Below the pieces are notes generated by a model. That model searched no databases, was not told the DNA's origin, and saw only the letters and a list, made by a program, of their open reading frames with translations. The position numbers were made by a program, and so were the translations under genes. A stretch of 64,000 nucleotides of DNA from Candidatus Obscuribacter sp. Its GTDB lineage: Bacteria > Cyanobacteriota > Vampirovibrionia > Obscuribacterales > Obscuribacteraceae. The DNA is taken from the NCBI GenBank assembly GCA_016718315.1, contig JADKDV010000001.1:310001-374000 (forward strand), in the 5' to 3' direction. Every line of letters begins with the position of its first letter. Positions within the stretch are counted from its first letter, which is position 1. This document shows, one piece after another, positions 43,719 to 52,861 of this stretch.

Positions 43719-46439
43719 CTAAAGCGCCAGTAGCTTTGTCGCCAGTTTGTTTGTCTTACTGGTGCCTTTATTTAAAGTCTCTAGATACTCTCTGGCCGCT
43801 AGATCTGTTACTTTTGCTTGGGTTTCCATGAGGAGCTCGTGTAGTAGCTCAAGCACCGCCCAGATATCGTGTTTGGCTGGTTCATCTCTTCTGCGCAATA
43901 CACTCTGCAGTAGTTGAGAGACTGCGTTTCTGTGCAGAGGACTTACCCGAGCCAATTCTTTAAGCGATCTGGCCAGTCTTTCATGTTTGCCGTATTCACC
44001 AAACAAAAGAGGGATAACTTGCTTCGACATTTTTGCGATTTCGAGACGCTTTTCATCTATTGCCAGTATCAGCGCGTCGACTGATAAGCCTGATATCTCT
44101 GGATCTGACAAAAATAGTCCGATTGTAAGCAGCTCGTAGGCGCACACTCCCAGAGGAGCACCACTCTGGCAGAGTACTTCAAAATAACCTCTCAAGGCTC
44201 TGACGCTAACATCTGCATAAGTTATCTGCCCTAAAGCTGGTTGGATGGCTCGTTCAAAAAAGCTCTCTCTCATAGCTGGCGCTGATATTGCTTGCCATCT
44301 AATGACGTCTAAGTGCTGTGTCGATTCAAAAATCACGTCGCGCCAGAGCTTACGCTCCGCCAGTGGCAGTGTTACTTCTCTAGCTATTTGTACGACCAGA
44401 GGCTCCGGGTTTTTAAATATTTGCAGTGCCTTTTGCAAGACATTTTTATCAGGAGCTCCAATTGACTCTATGGCAAGCTTCAACACCTCTGGACAATCGC
44501 TACTAGTCGCGACTGTTTGCCTCTGTGTTTCTGGGATTCTCATCAGGACAAATACTAATTCGATAGGCTCAATAGTTTTTTTATTCTCTCGCCAGGTTTT
44601 GCAACGCGACAAAAATACAGTGGCGTCCAACCATCCGCCTCTATTGGTGGGAGAGCCGGGCAGGGGTAAATAGGTACCAAGACTCAGTCTCTGCAATATC
44701 ACAAGCATACGTTGATAAAGCAAGGTCTCAAAGGCACTTACCCAGCAATTGATACCAGACAAGGTCTCGTTTGTTTGTTTTGCTGGATCGAGATTGACAA
44801 AGTGGTGTATATCGTCTGTCAGCCATGACCACAACATCGCCGCAAAAAATCCATGGGCAGCAGACTTATAGGATTTTTTATCGATTATAGTTTTTGCTCG
44901 TTTTGTTAATGGTTTGGCAAGCGCGGCAAATTCACTATTGTCGCGACAATCAATGCTTGAGATGCCATTCAAGACATTTTCAATTTCTTCTACTTCATTA
45001 CAGTTTTCAAGGCAGTATGACGCCCTCTCTATTAGCTGAGAAGGCGACAAAATTGGTGCAACAGATGCAGACAAGTTAAGGGGCCAACCATTGTTTATGT
45101 CTGTCTGGTGTTGATAAATACTTGCCGTCAATGATTGCGGCATGTCCTGAGACCCTTGCGATGACGCACCTTCTTTTGCTGATGGTAAAGTTTTATCTGC
45201 ACTTGCCGTTGCTGTTGTTGTCGGAGTTTGTGTAGACGAGCTGGACGGCACTTGCTTGTTTATGAGCTTATTGAGGCGACCTTTTGTGCTCGCCGCTGCA
45301 CTATCGCAAAAGCGCTCTAGCTTCAGTGTGCTCAGTTGAGTATCAGTCAAGTTCTTTTCCAAAAAGTCCAGGACTTTTTCCTGGATTTCTGGAGCTGGGT
45401 TGTATAAGCCTTCGCACACAATCTCGGCAGCTGTCAGGGCAAATGCTTTGTCCTTTTTGACTGCTCTTTGCAAAATTGCGATTGCACTAACTGCATTTGA
45501 TTTTGTTTGCGATGTCATTGCCAGTGGTAAGTTTTGTTGTACAAAGTCAATCGGCAATCCACTGTGTTTATCGATAGCTTCTATTGCTTTTAGAGCAAAC
45601 GAGGCTACAGTTGGCACGGGATTAGCCAGGAGGGCGCCGTATTGAGCGAGTCTCGCTGAGCGCTCTTGTACCGTGGGCGCTAGTCGTTCATGTAAACTAC
45701 TGTGCCAGGTCGCTCTAAACTGAGCAAATCCCCGGCCCAAAGCACTAAGGCTAGCATCCAATAATTTTTGTCTATCGATTAGACCTTCCTGTGCCAAATA
45801 ACAAAGAGCTTCTGTCCAACTTTGATTTGGTGCACTATATTTGTCTACCGCAGCAAGGCTCAGTTCACCGTTACCTTCTATTTCAAAAAAGTGCCAGAGA
45901 TCTTCTTCGAGTACATCTTTATTGTCTAGCAAGAGTTCTTTTAGGGTCAGCTTGTGGTCTCTCCATCCCATTAGTGACTGATAGTAGAGTTCGCTTTGTG
46001 GTTTTGGTATCAAACCATCTTTAAACTGTTTGCGTAACAGGTGGATATGGCGTGGATGTTTATCCAGGATGATATCGCCAAGCACCGATAATCCCGCTGG
46101 TCTGAGCGATTTTAGTAAGTCATCTTCAAAACACTCATCCGGCACTGTCTTCCAATTGAGTCCAAGTAGTTCCGAGCCTTCTGCGGTGCAAATGACTGCT
46201 ACAGTTGAGCAATAAGTGACATCATATCCAAGGGGAAATTCCCAACCAATTTTGTTTTGATTAACAACAACTTTGCCTTTGCAAGTTTTGCGAAATATCT
46301 TGAGAGCTATGGAAGCTAGACCAGACCTTTCTTCACCCGAGAGGTTACTTAGAAAACTAGCGACTTCTGTAATTTTTCCTTTGAGCAGGATTGTCTCAAA
46401 ATCGGTGCACTGTTGTTTGGTCGCTTTAGTCACTGTCAT
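43719..46439 (-). CDS. Large helical-repeat protein, DUF6493-like
   Basis: A 906-residue soluble protein made of HEAT/ARM-like helical pairs (for example LANPVPTVASFALKAIEAID and VRALRGYFEVLCQSGAPLGV). A Ser/Thr/Ala-rich linker (about 395-435) divides an N-terminal and a C-terminal block. From memory, DUF6493-type proteins are encoded next to SWIM zinc-finger proteins, as here: the SWIM gene ends 35 bases upstream on the same strand. Related clusters in other bacteria include MoxR ATPase and vWA genes, absent here. It may be a scaffold for the SWIM partner. The family assignment is moderate. Confidence 0.72.
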   Translation of the reverse strand: MTVTKATKQQCTDFETILLKGKITEVASFLSNLSGEERSGLASIALKIFRKTCKGKVVVNQNKIGWEFPLGYDVTYCSTVAVICTAEGSELLGLNWKTVPDECFEDDLLKSLRPAGLSVLGDIILDKHPRHIHLLRKQFKDGLIPKPQSELYYQSLMGWRDHKLTLKELLLDNKDVLEEDLWHFFEIEGNGELSLAAVDKYSAPNQSWTEALCYLAQEGLIDRQKLLDASLSALGRGFAQFRATWHSSLHERLAPTVQERSARLAQYGALLANPVPTVASFALKAIEAIDKHSGLPIDFVQQNLPLAMTSQTKSNAVSAIAILQRAVKKDKAFALTAAEIVCEGLYNPAPEIQEKVLDFLEKNLTDTQLSTLKLERFCDSAAASTKGRLNKLINKQVPSSSSTQTPTTTATASADKTLPSAKEGASSQGSQDMPQSLTASIYQHQTDINNGWPLNLSASVAPILSPSQLIERASYCLENCNEVEEIENVLNGISSIDCRDNSEFAALAKPLTKRAKTIIDKKSYKSAAHGFFAAMLWSWLTDDIHHFVNLDPAKQTNETLSGINCWVSAFETLLYQRMLVILQRLSLGTYLPLPGSPTNRGGWLDATVFLSRCKTWRENKKTIEPIELVFVLMRIPETQRQTVATSSDCPEVLKLAIESIGAPDKNVLQKALQIFKNPEPLVVQIAREVTLPLAERKLWRDVIFESTQHLDVIRWQAISAPAMRESFFERAIQPALGQITYADVSVRALRGYFEVLCQSGAPLGVCAYELLTIGLFLSDPEISGLSVDALILAIDEKRLEIAKMSKQVIPLLFGEYGKHERLARSLKELARVSPLHRNAVSQLLQSVLRRRDEPAKHDIWAVLELLHELLMETQAKVTDLAAREYLETLNKGTSKTNKLATKLLAL

Positions 46440-46474
46440 ACTCTAGGTTGATGAATCGGATAATAACCAGTAAT

Positions 46475-47836
46475 TTAGTCGTAGTTTGGCTCAAGCTGTA
46501 GCTTGGCTGCCAGTATGTGTTTGCATGGACCACGGTCGCCTTGATTTTTGGAGTACCAGGGGCAAGTGCAGGTGTCTCTATCACTGCCGAGTCCGACCCG
46601 ATGTGTGACTGTGCTGCCTTGCACATCTACTGCAATAACTGGTCCTGATTCGGAGTGTAGTTTAACGCCTCCATTTTGTACCAGTTTATAAGCCGCTTTC
46701 AGGCGAGGATGCATTTCTTCGAGCGCATCTAACTTGTATGGTAATTCACGGTGATAAAAAGCTTTATTACTGAGGTCAAAGCCCACATATCCCTGGGCGC
46801 CGAGCGTAGCTAGTGTCGCTCTGACTTCACTGGCCGAAAGCTCAAGAGATTTTGCTACTTCGTCGAGATTTATTGCACTCTGCCATTTGAGTAAACTCTT
46901 GAGCTTTGCTAAATGATTGACATTACTATTAGCAAGGCTTTCTAGTACTTGGCCTTCACCAGAAAAGCCGCGACTGGCCTCAGCTGTAACTGTCAAACAA
47001 AACTTGAGTCCATCACAAGATAGTTGCCACTCGGATGCCTGACCATTTGCTAGGGCAAATACAGTTAGACTGTCAGCATGCACGGCTAAGTCTCTGAGTA
47101 GATTAAGCCGCTCAATACCACCTATTTTTACGGCATTGGATGTTTTGGTTTGCGATAATCGCAATCCTTTGCCTACTTGTACAACCCAAAAACAACTCTC
47201 TGGCCTGGCACTACGAGGCAGAGACCTTAAAAATGACTGTGTCTCAGCTCTATTTAGACTAAATACCTGAGCCATCTCCGACTGATAAGACTGTACTTCG
47301 ACAAAGCCTTTGAGCCATCTCACTGGTAAATCAACTTTTTTCTCGACGACAGATTCGAAGTTGCGCTTGAGCACCACCTCGCCAGTACCAACGCTCAGCC
47401 CCATGCGATCGCTATTGCGTATTGCTATCAAAGTAGACTTGAGCTGAGTGTTAAAGTCCACGTTGGTCGTGCCCTGACCCACCACTTGTCCTTTGTACGC
47501 GTCCGGCGAGATATCGACTCTGGCATAGGCGCTACAGCAGGCACTAAACCCTTCAAAACGCAGATAGCCACCACCACTAGTGACTACTGGATCGCTGGCT
47601 GCAATAATGCGCTTAAGCATTGCTGGTGGTGTATAAAAGCGTGAGCCCACCACCCTGGATAAAGCAAAGAGCATGAGAGCAGCCGGTCTGGGGTTTAGTA
47701 CCTGACCTTCAAAAAAATATGGATAGCTATCAGCTTGCATAGAGGTTGCAAGCTTTAAACTCTCATGCTCATCACCGTTGCCAAGCTGGGAGTTGAAGCC
47801 ATATCTAAAGCTGTGGCTGATGCTGGATGTGGACAC
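46475..47836 (-). CDS. SWIM zinc-finger protein
   Basis: A 453-residue protein with a C-terminal SWIM finger: CTCPWYSKNQGDRGPCKH (CxC...CxH) at about residues 425-445. The N-terminal 300 residues are alpha/beta without a known domain. A winged-helix-like segment (LNVNHLAKLKSLLKWQSAINL type, then LELSASEVRATLATLGAQGY) precedes the finger. SWIM domains bind DNA or protein. Its start is 8 bases after the stop of the secreted TPR gene, and the HEAT partner follows; the pair resembles the YehQ-type group in gene style. Function unknown. Confidence 0.85.
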   Translation of the reverse strand: MSTSSISHSFRYGFNSQLGNGDEHESLKLATSMQADSYPYFFEGQVLNPRPAALMLFALSRVVGSRFYTPPAMLKRIIAASDPVVTSGGGYLRFEGFSACCSAYARVDISPDAYKGQVVGQGTTNVDFNTQLKSTLIAIRNSDRMGLSVGTGEVVLKRNFESVVEKKVDLPVRWLKGFVEVQSYQSEMAQVFSLNRAETQSFLRSLPRSARPESCFWVVQVGKGLRLSQTKTSNAVKIGGIERLNLLRDLAVHADSLTVFALANGQASEWQLSCDGLKFCLTVTAEASRGFSGEGQVLESLANSNVNHLAKLKSLLKWQSAINLDEVAKSLELSASEVRATLATLGAQGYVGFDLSNKAFYHRELPYKLDALEEMHPRLKAAYKLVQNGGVKLHSESGPVIAVDVQGSTVTHRVGLGSDRDTCTCPWYSKNQGDRGPCKHILAAKLQLEPNYD

Positions 47837-47844
47837 TTATGGCC

Positions 47845-49446
47845 TCAGTGTGGTCTTGCGCTGATACTGTGTTTTGGCTTGTAATTTGGAGATTTTTGAA
47901 TACTTTTAAGAAGACTGGCGTATTCAGTTTTAGCCTTAGCCAGCAGATTGTCTTTTGGGCATTTGCTTTGTCCAATAGCAATGGCGCGTTCATACCAGTC
48001 TTCTGCATGCATTGTGCGCTTGGTCTCCTTATTGATCGAAGCCCTCATTTGAGAACCTTCAAAGATTCGACATGGACTTTTGCCGAATTCTCCTTCCAGG
48101 ACGCGCCAGAGCTGTTGTTCGGTTACCTTTTGCTCGGTTGTTTTACCCATACTTTGATAGCACAGTGCAAGTGCATTAAGGGCCTCTGTACGAGACTGAA
48201 TTTTTGTCGAGTTAAAAAACTTTGCTTGCGGTGAGGAATCTTGCTTTTCGCACAGGCATAGTTCTCTTTTATATAGAGATATGGCGTCCTCAAACTTGCC
48301 CTGCACTCGATACACGCCAGCTAGATGGTAAAGCGCATCCGTCATTTCGAATTCGCTTCTAAAATGGTTGTTATCTGCTGCGTCTAATGCAGCTTTATAT
48401 GCGGTTTCGGACTCCTGGTATCGTGCAGTTTTATAGTATAAATCTCCCAGCTGCGAGTAGATGAATGACCTACCAAAAGACGGATAACTGCCCTTTTCAA
48501 GATTTAGCGCCTGCTTCAACAAGTCTTCCGCTTCTTGCTTATTGCCTGATTCATCGCAAGTCTCTGCCAGCGCTCGCAGAGTCGAGGTCAAATTCATTCG
48601 GCTTTGGTCTGTGAGCTGGGTCGATTTTGACTCAGTGTCTTTCTTGAATTGTTTTAGACTTTGACGCAAAACAGGATCCGCTTCTTTGTATTTTTTCTGC
48701 ATGATCAGAAGTTGTCCGTACTTTAGAAGCGTGTTGGCATCCTCGCATCTTGCTAGAGCAGAATTGTCTACATCAATTGATAGCGCTTGTCTATAAAGAC
48801 CAGCAGCTATTGACCAGGTTTGGGAGTTTTGTGAATATAATTCAGCTAGTTCGGCTTGTCGTTTGGCTATCTCTGCAGCTTGCGCTTGTGCCTTGACAGA
48901 GATGGTGAGTAGTTCTTTTCTTAGTGCAATAGCTTCTTTAGTTTGATTGTTATAACGATATGCCTCTGCCAAGTTCTCCATTGTAGCAATCATAGTTTTA
49001 TCAGGGGAAGTACCCGACTCGCGTTCGATTTTAAGAGCTCTTTCGTAGAACTGACGTGATTCTTCAGAGTTTGGCAGATCCTTTGTTTTGGCCAGTTCAA
49101 GAAGTGGTTCGATCAAGTCTGAGCTTTCTGGACCAGAAATCTGCTCCCTGATTTTTACAACCTGTGTGCAAATACGCTCTAGAGTTGTCCTGTCTAATTG
49201 AGTCCGATATCCTTCGACAATTCGCCACAAGGCGTTGGCCTTATCTTTGTTATCGTCTGGCATTTGCTCCGCTGTTTTTAAATCGCTGATTACCAGGTCT
49301 CTTTCCATAGAGAATAGTTTATAGGGTGGATAAAGTGCGGAATAAGTCTCTCTTACTACTTTATTGATGCCTTCAACTTGTGCAATGCAGTCCGAAGTAA
49401 AACTCAGACCAATAGTCGTTAGGGCCAGTAGGTGGAGTTTTTTCAC
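47845..49446 (-). CDS. Secreted TPR protein
   Basis: A 533-residue protein with a signal peptide (LHLLALTTIGLSFTSDCIA, cleavage after about residue 22) and around ten tetratricopeptide motifs, many of the kinesin-light-chain/TPR_12 style (ALYHLAGVYRVQGKFEDAISLYKREL; ALNALALCYQSMGKTTEQKV). The mature protein would be periplasmic or secreted. The gene heads the minus-strand run that continues with the SWIM and helical-repeat genes, but different cell compartments make a joint function uncertain. It is divergent from the mutarotase gene with 77 bases between. Confidence 0.85.
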   Translation of the reverse strand: MKKLHLLALTTIGLSFTSDCIAQVEGINKVVRETYSALYPPYKLFSMERDLVISDLKTAEQMPDDNKDKANALWRIVEGYRTQLDRTTLERICTQVVKIREQISGPESSDLIEPLLELAKTKDLPNSEESRQFYERALKIERESGTSPDKTMIATMENLAEAYRYNNQTKEAIALRKELLTISVKAQAQAAEIAKRQAELAELYSQNSQTWSIAAGLYRQALSIDVDNSALARCEDANTLLKYGQLLIMQKKYKEADPVLRQSLKQFKKDTESKSTQLTDQSRMNLTSTLRALAETCDESGNKQEAEDLLKQALNLEKGSYPSFGRSFIYSQLGDLYYKTARYQESETAYKAALDAADNNHFRSEFEMTDALYHLAGVYRVQGKFEDAISLYKRELCLCEKQDSSPQAKFFNSTKIQSRTEALNALALCYQSMGKTTEQKVTEQQLWRVLEGEFGKSPCRIFEGSQMRASINKETKRTMHAEDWYERAIAIGQSKCPKDNLLAKAKTEYASLLKSIQKSPNYKPKHSISARPH

Positions 49447-49523
49447 AGCAACCTCAAGGTTTTAAGCACAACTGCCAATCTCGATATTATATACTTTTAG
49501 CGGATAGCCTGGATCAAGAGCAA

Positions 49524-50447
49524 ATGAGCGCCGTGGACGTACTAGAGCTTAATAGAGACTTCGGCTTAAATGGCGCGGTTGTCTTTAGCCAGGTGGATAG
49601 CGGTCTGATAAAAGCCAATATCCAGACTCCCATCTGTACCTCAGAACTTTTTCTCCAGGGTGCGCATCTCACAAAATGGCAGCCAGCTGGCAGTGATGAT
49701 GTGCTGTTTCTCAGTGCAAAATCTCTCTTTCAACCAGGCAAGGCCATTCGTGGTGGCATACCAGTTATTTTTCCGTGGTTTGGTGCTCGGACAAAAAATG
49801 AATTTAGTGATCGCACAGACGGTCCCGCACATGGCTTTGCTCGTACTTCTCAATGGTCTGTGGTCAGTACTGCTCTGCAAAAAGAAGACTTGGTCATTGT
49901 TTTAAAGCTCAAGCCAACTGCAATTAGTCGTGAGTTAGGTTTTGATCAGTTTACTGTGCTCTATGAAGTAACCCTGGGCAAGGAGCTTAACCTCAGTCTA
50001 AGGGTGGTAAATAACTCGGCTAAGGCAATGCAGTTTGAAGAAGCATTTCACACATACCTTGCTGTTGCTGACGTTAGAGATGTCAATCTCGTCGGTTTAA
50101 AAGACGTGCACTACTTTGACAAGACTGATAACCTCAGTAATAAAATTGAGATCGAACCACTCAGGTTGTCTAGTGAGACAGATCGCTTGTACATCAATAC
50201 CGCAAGTACAGTCACTTTGCATGAGGATACAGCTCAGCGGCAGATTACTCTCTCAAAAGAAGACTCTGCTACGACAGTAGTATGGAATCCCTGGGCCGAA
50301 GCAACCGCCAAAATGGCAGACATGGAGCCAGATGGCTGGCAACGTATGGTCTGTGTCGAGACAGCCAATGCTGGCGTCAATGCCATAGTACTTGGACCTG
50401 GTCAGAGTCACACTATGCAAGCGACAATATCTATAGATTCCAATTGA
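49524..50447 (+). CDS. D-hexose-6-phosphate mutarotase (YeaD-like)
   Basis: A 307-residue galactose-mutarotase-fold enzyme of the aldose-1-epimerase-like YeaD group. Motifs are GIPVIFPWFGAR, DGPAHGFARTSQW (catalytic His), EEAFHTYLAVADV (His) and a C-terminal NPWAEATAKMADMEPDGW followed by VCVETANA with the catalytic Glu. It interconverts alpha and beta anomers of glucose-6-phosphate or galactose-6-phosphate in the cytoplasm, feeding glycolysis (compare pgi in this window). Its ATG at 49524 has only a weak ribosome site. Single-gene unit. Confidence 0.93.
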   Translation: MSAVDVLELNRDFGLNGAVVFSQVDSGLIKANIQTPICTSELFLQGAHLTKWQPAGSDDVLFLSAKSLFQPGKAIRGGIPVIFPWFGARTKNEFSDRTDGPAHGFARTSQWSVVSTALQKEDLVIVLKLKPTAISRELGFDQFTVLYEVTLGKELNLSLRVVNNSAKAMQFEEAFHTYLAVADVRDVNLVGLKDVHYFDKTDNLSNKIEIEPLRLSSETDRLYINTASTVTLHEDTAQRQITLSKEDSATTVVWNPWAEATAKMADMEPDGWQRMVCVETANAGVNAIVLGPGQSHTMQATISIDSN

Positions 50448-50544
50448 GCTGGATCTCTTTTGCAATCAAGCATTGTATGAGAAATTGGCCAGGTTTTTCT
50501 CATTTGATAGGGTTTTTAAAAGAGAACACTAGTCGGTGCGCTTG

Positions 50545-51429
50545 CTAATAATTAGTGATAAAAAGCTCGTTGCCGATTTTGCTTTCTTTTTTGAGATTGC
50601 AATTATTCATGCCGTATTGCAGCTCCCAATTTTGAATTTTGGCAAAGCTATACAGCTCTCTTATCTCAGGGCAATCATCATAAGTTATTAAAAAGCGATG
50701 ATTGGTTTTAGCCAGCAATTTAGCCAGTTTCCAGTGGTCAAAAGCATGGAGACTGCCATCTTTGCCATAGAGTTTGGTGGCAGTAAAATAGGGCGGATCC
50801 AAAAATAGAAATACATCATTGCCTTCAGCAATTATCGGTTCTTTGAAGTCTTCGCAGGTGATGCGTGTCCCGCTCAGTGCCTCAGGCATAGGCGCTAGCC
50901 TATCTACGGATGAGGCAGTAAATCTTTTGATGGCAGCGCCCGCACTAAAGCCACCAGCTCTGGTGGTACCACTAAAAGTGACACGGTTAAAGAAGAAGAA
51001 TAGAAAAGCCTGTCTGTAATTGTCTTCTGGTTCTTCCTTGCGTACTTTGAGAAAAAATTCTTTGATTTCTTCGGCTGATTTAAAGTTTGCTCGCAGGCTC
51101 TCCAGCTCAGTGATCATGCGTGCACATGTGGCTGGGTCCTGTACTGCTTGCCAGAAGCTGGCCAGTTCTTCGAATTTGTCATTGATCCAGTAAGACTGAG
51201 CAAAGTCATTGCTTTTGGCGTAAAAGTAAACGCTGCCACCGCCAACAAGAGGCTCGCGGTATTCGCCAGCCTTAGTAGGTAGCATCTTGGCTATCTTATC
51301 GATAGCTTTTTGTTTGCCACCAGGATAACGCAGGGGTGAGCGATATTTTTTGCATATCGCACTGACTGCTAAAGGCGCTCTGTCACTGCCTTCGGTCATT
51401 GTTTTTTCGAGTAATTCTGCTTCTGTCAT
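50545..51429 (-). CDS. Orphan DNA adenine methyltransferase (Dam/D12 class)
   Basis: A 294-residue D12-class N6-adenine methylase. The AdoMet motif is LRYPGGKQKAIDKI near the N terminus and the catalytic motif is DPPYF (about 214). The start at 51429 (ATG) is chosen over a GTG at 51456. No restriction endonuclease gene is adjacent, so it is an orphan methylase, perhaps marking chromosome replication or repair. The recognition site cannot be read from sequence; GATC is common for the class but unproven here. Confidence 0.88.
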   Translation of the reverse strand: MTEAELLEKTMTEGSDRAPLAVSAICKKYRSPLRYPGGKQKAIDKIAKMLPTKAGEYREPLVGGGSVYFYAKSNDFAQSYWINDKFEELASFWQAVQDPATCARMITELESLRANFKSAEEIKEFFLKVRKEEPEDNYRQAFLFFFFNRVTFSGTTRAGGFSAGAAIKRFTASSVDRLAPMPEALSGTRITCEDFKEPIIAEGNDVFLFLDPPYFTATKLYGKDGSLHAFDHWKLAKLLAKTNHRFLITYDDCPEIRELYSFAKIQNWELQYGMNNCNLKKESKIGNELFITNY

Positions 51430-51574
51430 GGCAACATAATAAAGCCAAATGACCACTTTGTCTCTGATAATTTATTACTGGTGCCGTGCATATCTTGTGG
51501 GTGCATTTTGTGTATGCGGTGGATGCGCGATGATGCGCTTTTGTGTATGCGCAATTTGCAGGACTTGCGCAGGT

Positions 51575-52753
51575 CTACCGTGTTTTTACCTGCAAGCTGC
51601 GCACATTGAGTACGCCGTTGATGCTTGAGATCTCATCAATGACCGACTGAGGAGCAGCCTCTCCCAGGTCGAGCATGGTGCAGGCGATTTCGCCGCGAGA
51701 GCGGTTAAGCATATCGAGGATGTTGATATTGGCATTAGCTACTGCTGCCGAGATGCGTTCGATCATGTGCGGTACGTTGGCATTTGAGATGATCATCCGA
51801 TTGGCACCGGTGGAGGGCATCTGCATCTCGGGGAAGTTTACAGAATTGCGTATTGTGCCGGATTCAAGAAAGTCTCTAATTTGATCTGCCACCATGATGG
51901 CGCAGTTTTCTTCAGCTTCTTCGGTCGAGGCACCAAGGTGTGGCAGGCTTATTACCTTAGGATGATCCTTCATAGAGTTTGTTGGAAAATCACAAACATA
52001 GCCTCTTACTTTGCCGCTCTCAATGGCGGCAAGTACTGCTTGCTCATCGGCAATAGCTGGTCTGGCAAAGTTGAGGATAGTAATGCCCTGTCTGGCTTTG
52101 GCAAGGCGTTTTTCGTCGATTAGGTTTTTGGTTTCGTTGAGTAGTGGCACATGCACGGTAACAAAGTCAGACGACGCTAATACTTCGCTCATGGAGCTAA
52201 CGCCGCGCACATCAGAGTGTAATTGCCAGGCATTGGTGACAGTTATATGAGGATCGTAACCTATAACTTTCATTCCCAGAGCCAGTGCTGCGTTTGCTAC
52301 TCTGACACCGATGGCACCTAGTCCCACGACCCCGAGAGTGCGACCGGCCAGTTCTATGCCTACATAATTTTTCTTTTGCGCTTCGACAATCTTGTCGATT
52401 TCTTCATCTGTGCCAACGAGGGTCTTGGTAAATTGCCAGGCCGGTCCGATATTGCGAGCAGACATGAGCATCGCTGCCAGGACTAGCTCTTTGACGGCGT
52501 TGGCATTGGCACCAGGTGTATTAAAAACTGGTATACCAAGGGCTGATAACTTGTCTACCGGTATGTTATTAACCCCAGCGCCGGCTCTGCCAACTGCTTT
52601 TAGGCTGGCTGGTAGTGTCCATTCCTTCATATTAAAAGAGCGCAATAGCACCGCATCTGGTTTGCTCACCTCGGATGCTATTTCGTACCTGTCTCTAGGT
52701 AGCCTCTCAAGACCAGCTACACAGATATTGTTTAGCGTGAGGATTTTGTACAT
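51575..52753 (-). CDS. serA: D-3-phosphoglycerate dehydrogenase with ACT domain
   Basis: A 392-residue NAD-dependent dehydrogenase. Substrate-binding segment is GRAGAGVNNIPVD; the nucleotide loop is GLGAIGVRVA; catalytic Arg is in LNFARPAIAD and catalytic His in LPHLGASTEEAEENC. A short ACT domain occupies the last 70 residues (NRMIISNANVPHMIERI). This is the compact class without the intervening domain. It catalyses the first step of serine synthesis. AAAGG seven bases before the ATG serves as ribosome site. It follows serC on the same strand with 108 bases between. Confidence 0.95.
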   Translation of the reverse strand: MYKILTLNNICVAGLERLPRDRYEIASEVSKPDAVLLRSFNMKEWTLPASLKAVGRAGAGVNNIPVDKLSALGIPVFNTPGANANAVKELVLAAMLMSARNIGPAWQFTKTLVGTDEEIDKIVEAQKKNYVGIELAGRTLGVVGLGAIGVRVANAALALGMKVIGYDPHITVTNAWQLHSDVRGVSSMSEVLASSDFVTVHVPLLNETKNLIDEKRLAKARQGITILNFARPAIADEQAVLAAIESGKVRGYVCDFPTNSMKDHPKVISLPHLGASTEEAEENCAIMVADQIRDFLESGTIRNSVNFPEMQMPSTGANRMIISNANVPHMIERISAAVANANINILDMLNRSRGEIACTMLDLGEAAPQSVIDEISSINGVLNVRSLQVKTR

Positions 52754-52861
52754 GATGCTACCTTTGCTGCTTGCTATTTATGTTTTTGCGAATTGAATTT
52801 TATTGACACAGGAGCCAATTATTGTTTGGCACCGAGCTATCCATTGTCTGCTACTGCGCCC

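Noticed and set aside
52805..52860. 14-codon frame between serC and serA as a leader peptide
   Set aside because: No ribosome site, no run of serine codons and no attenuator hairpin visible.
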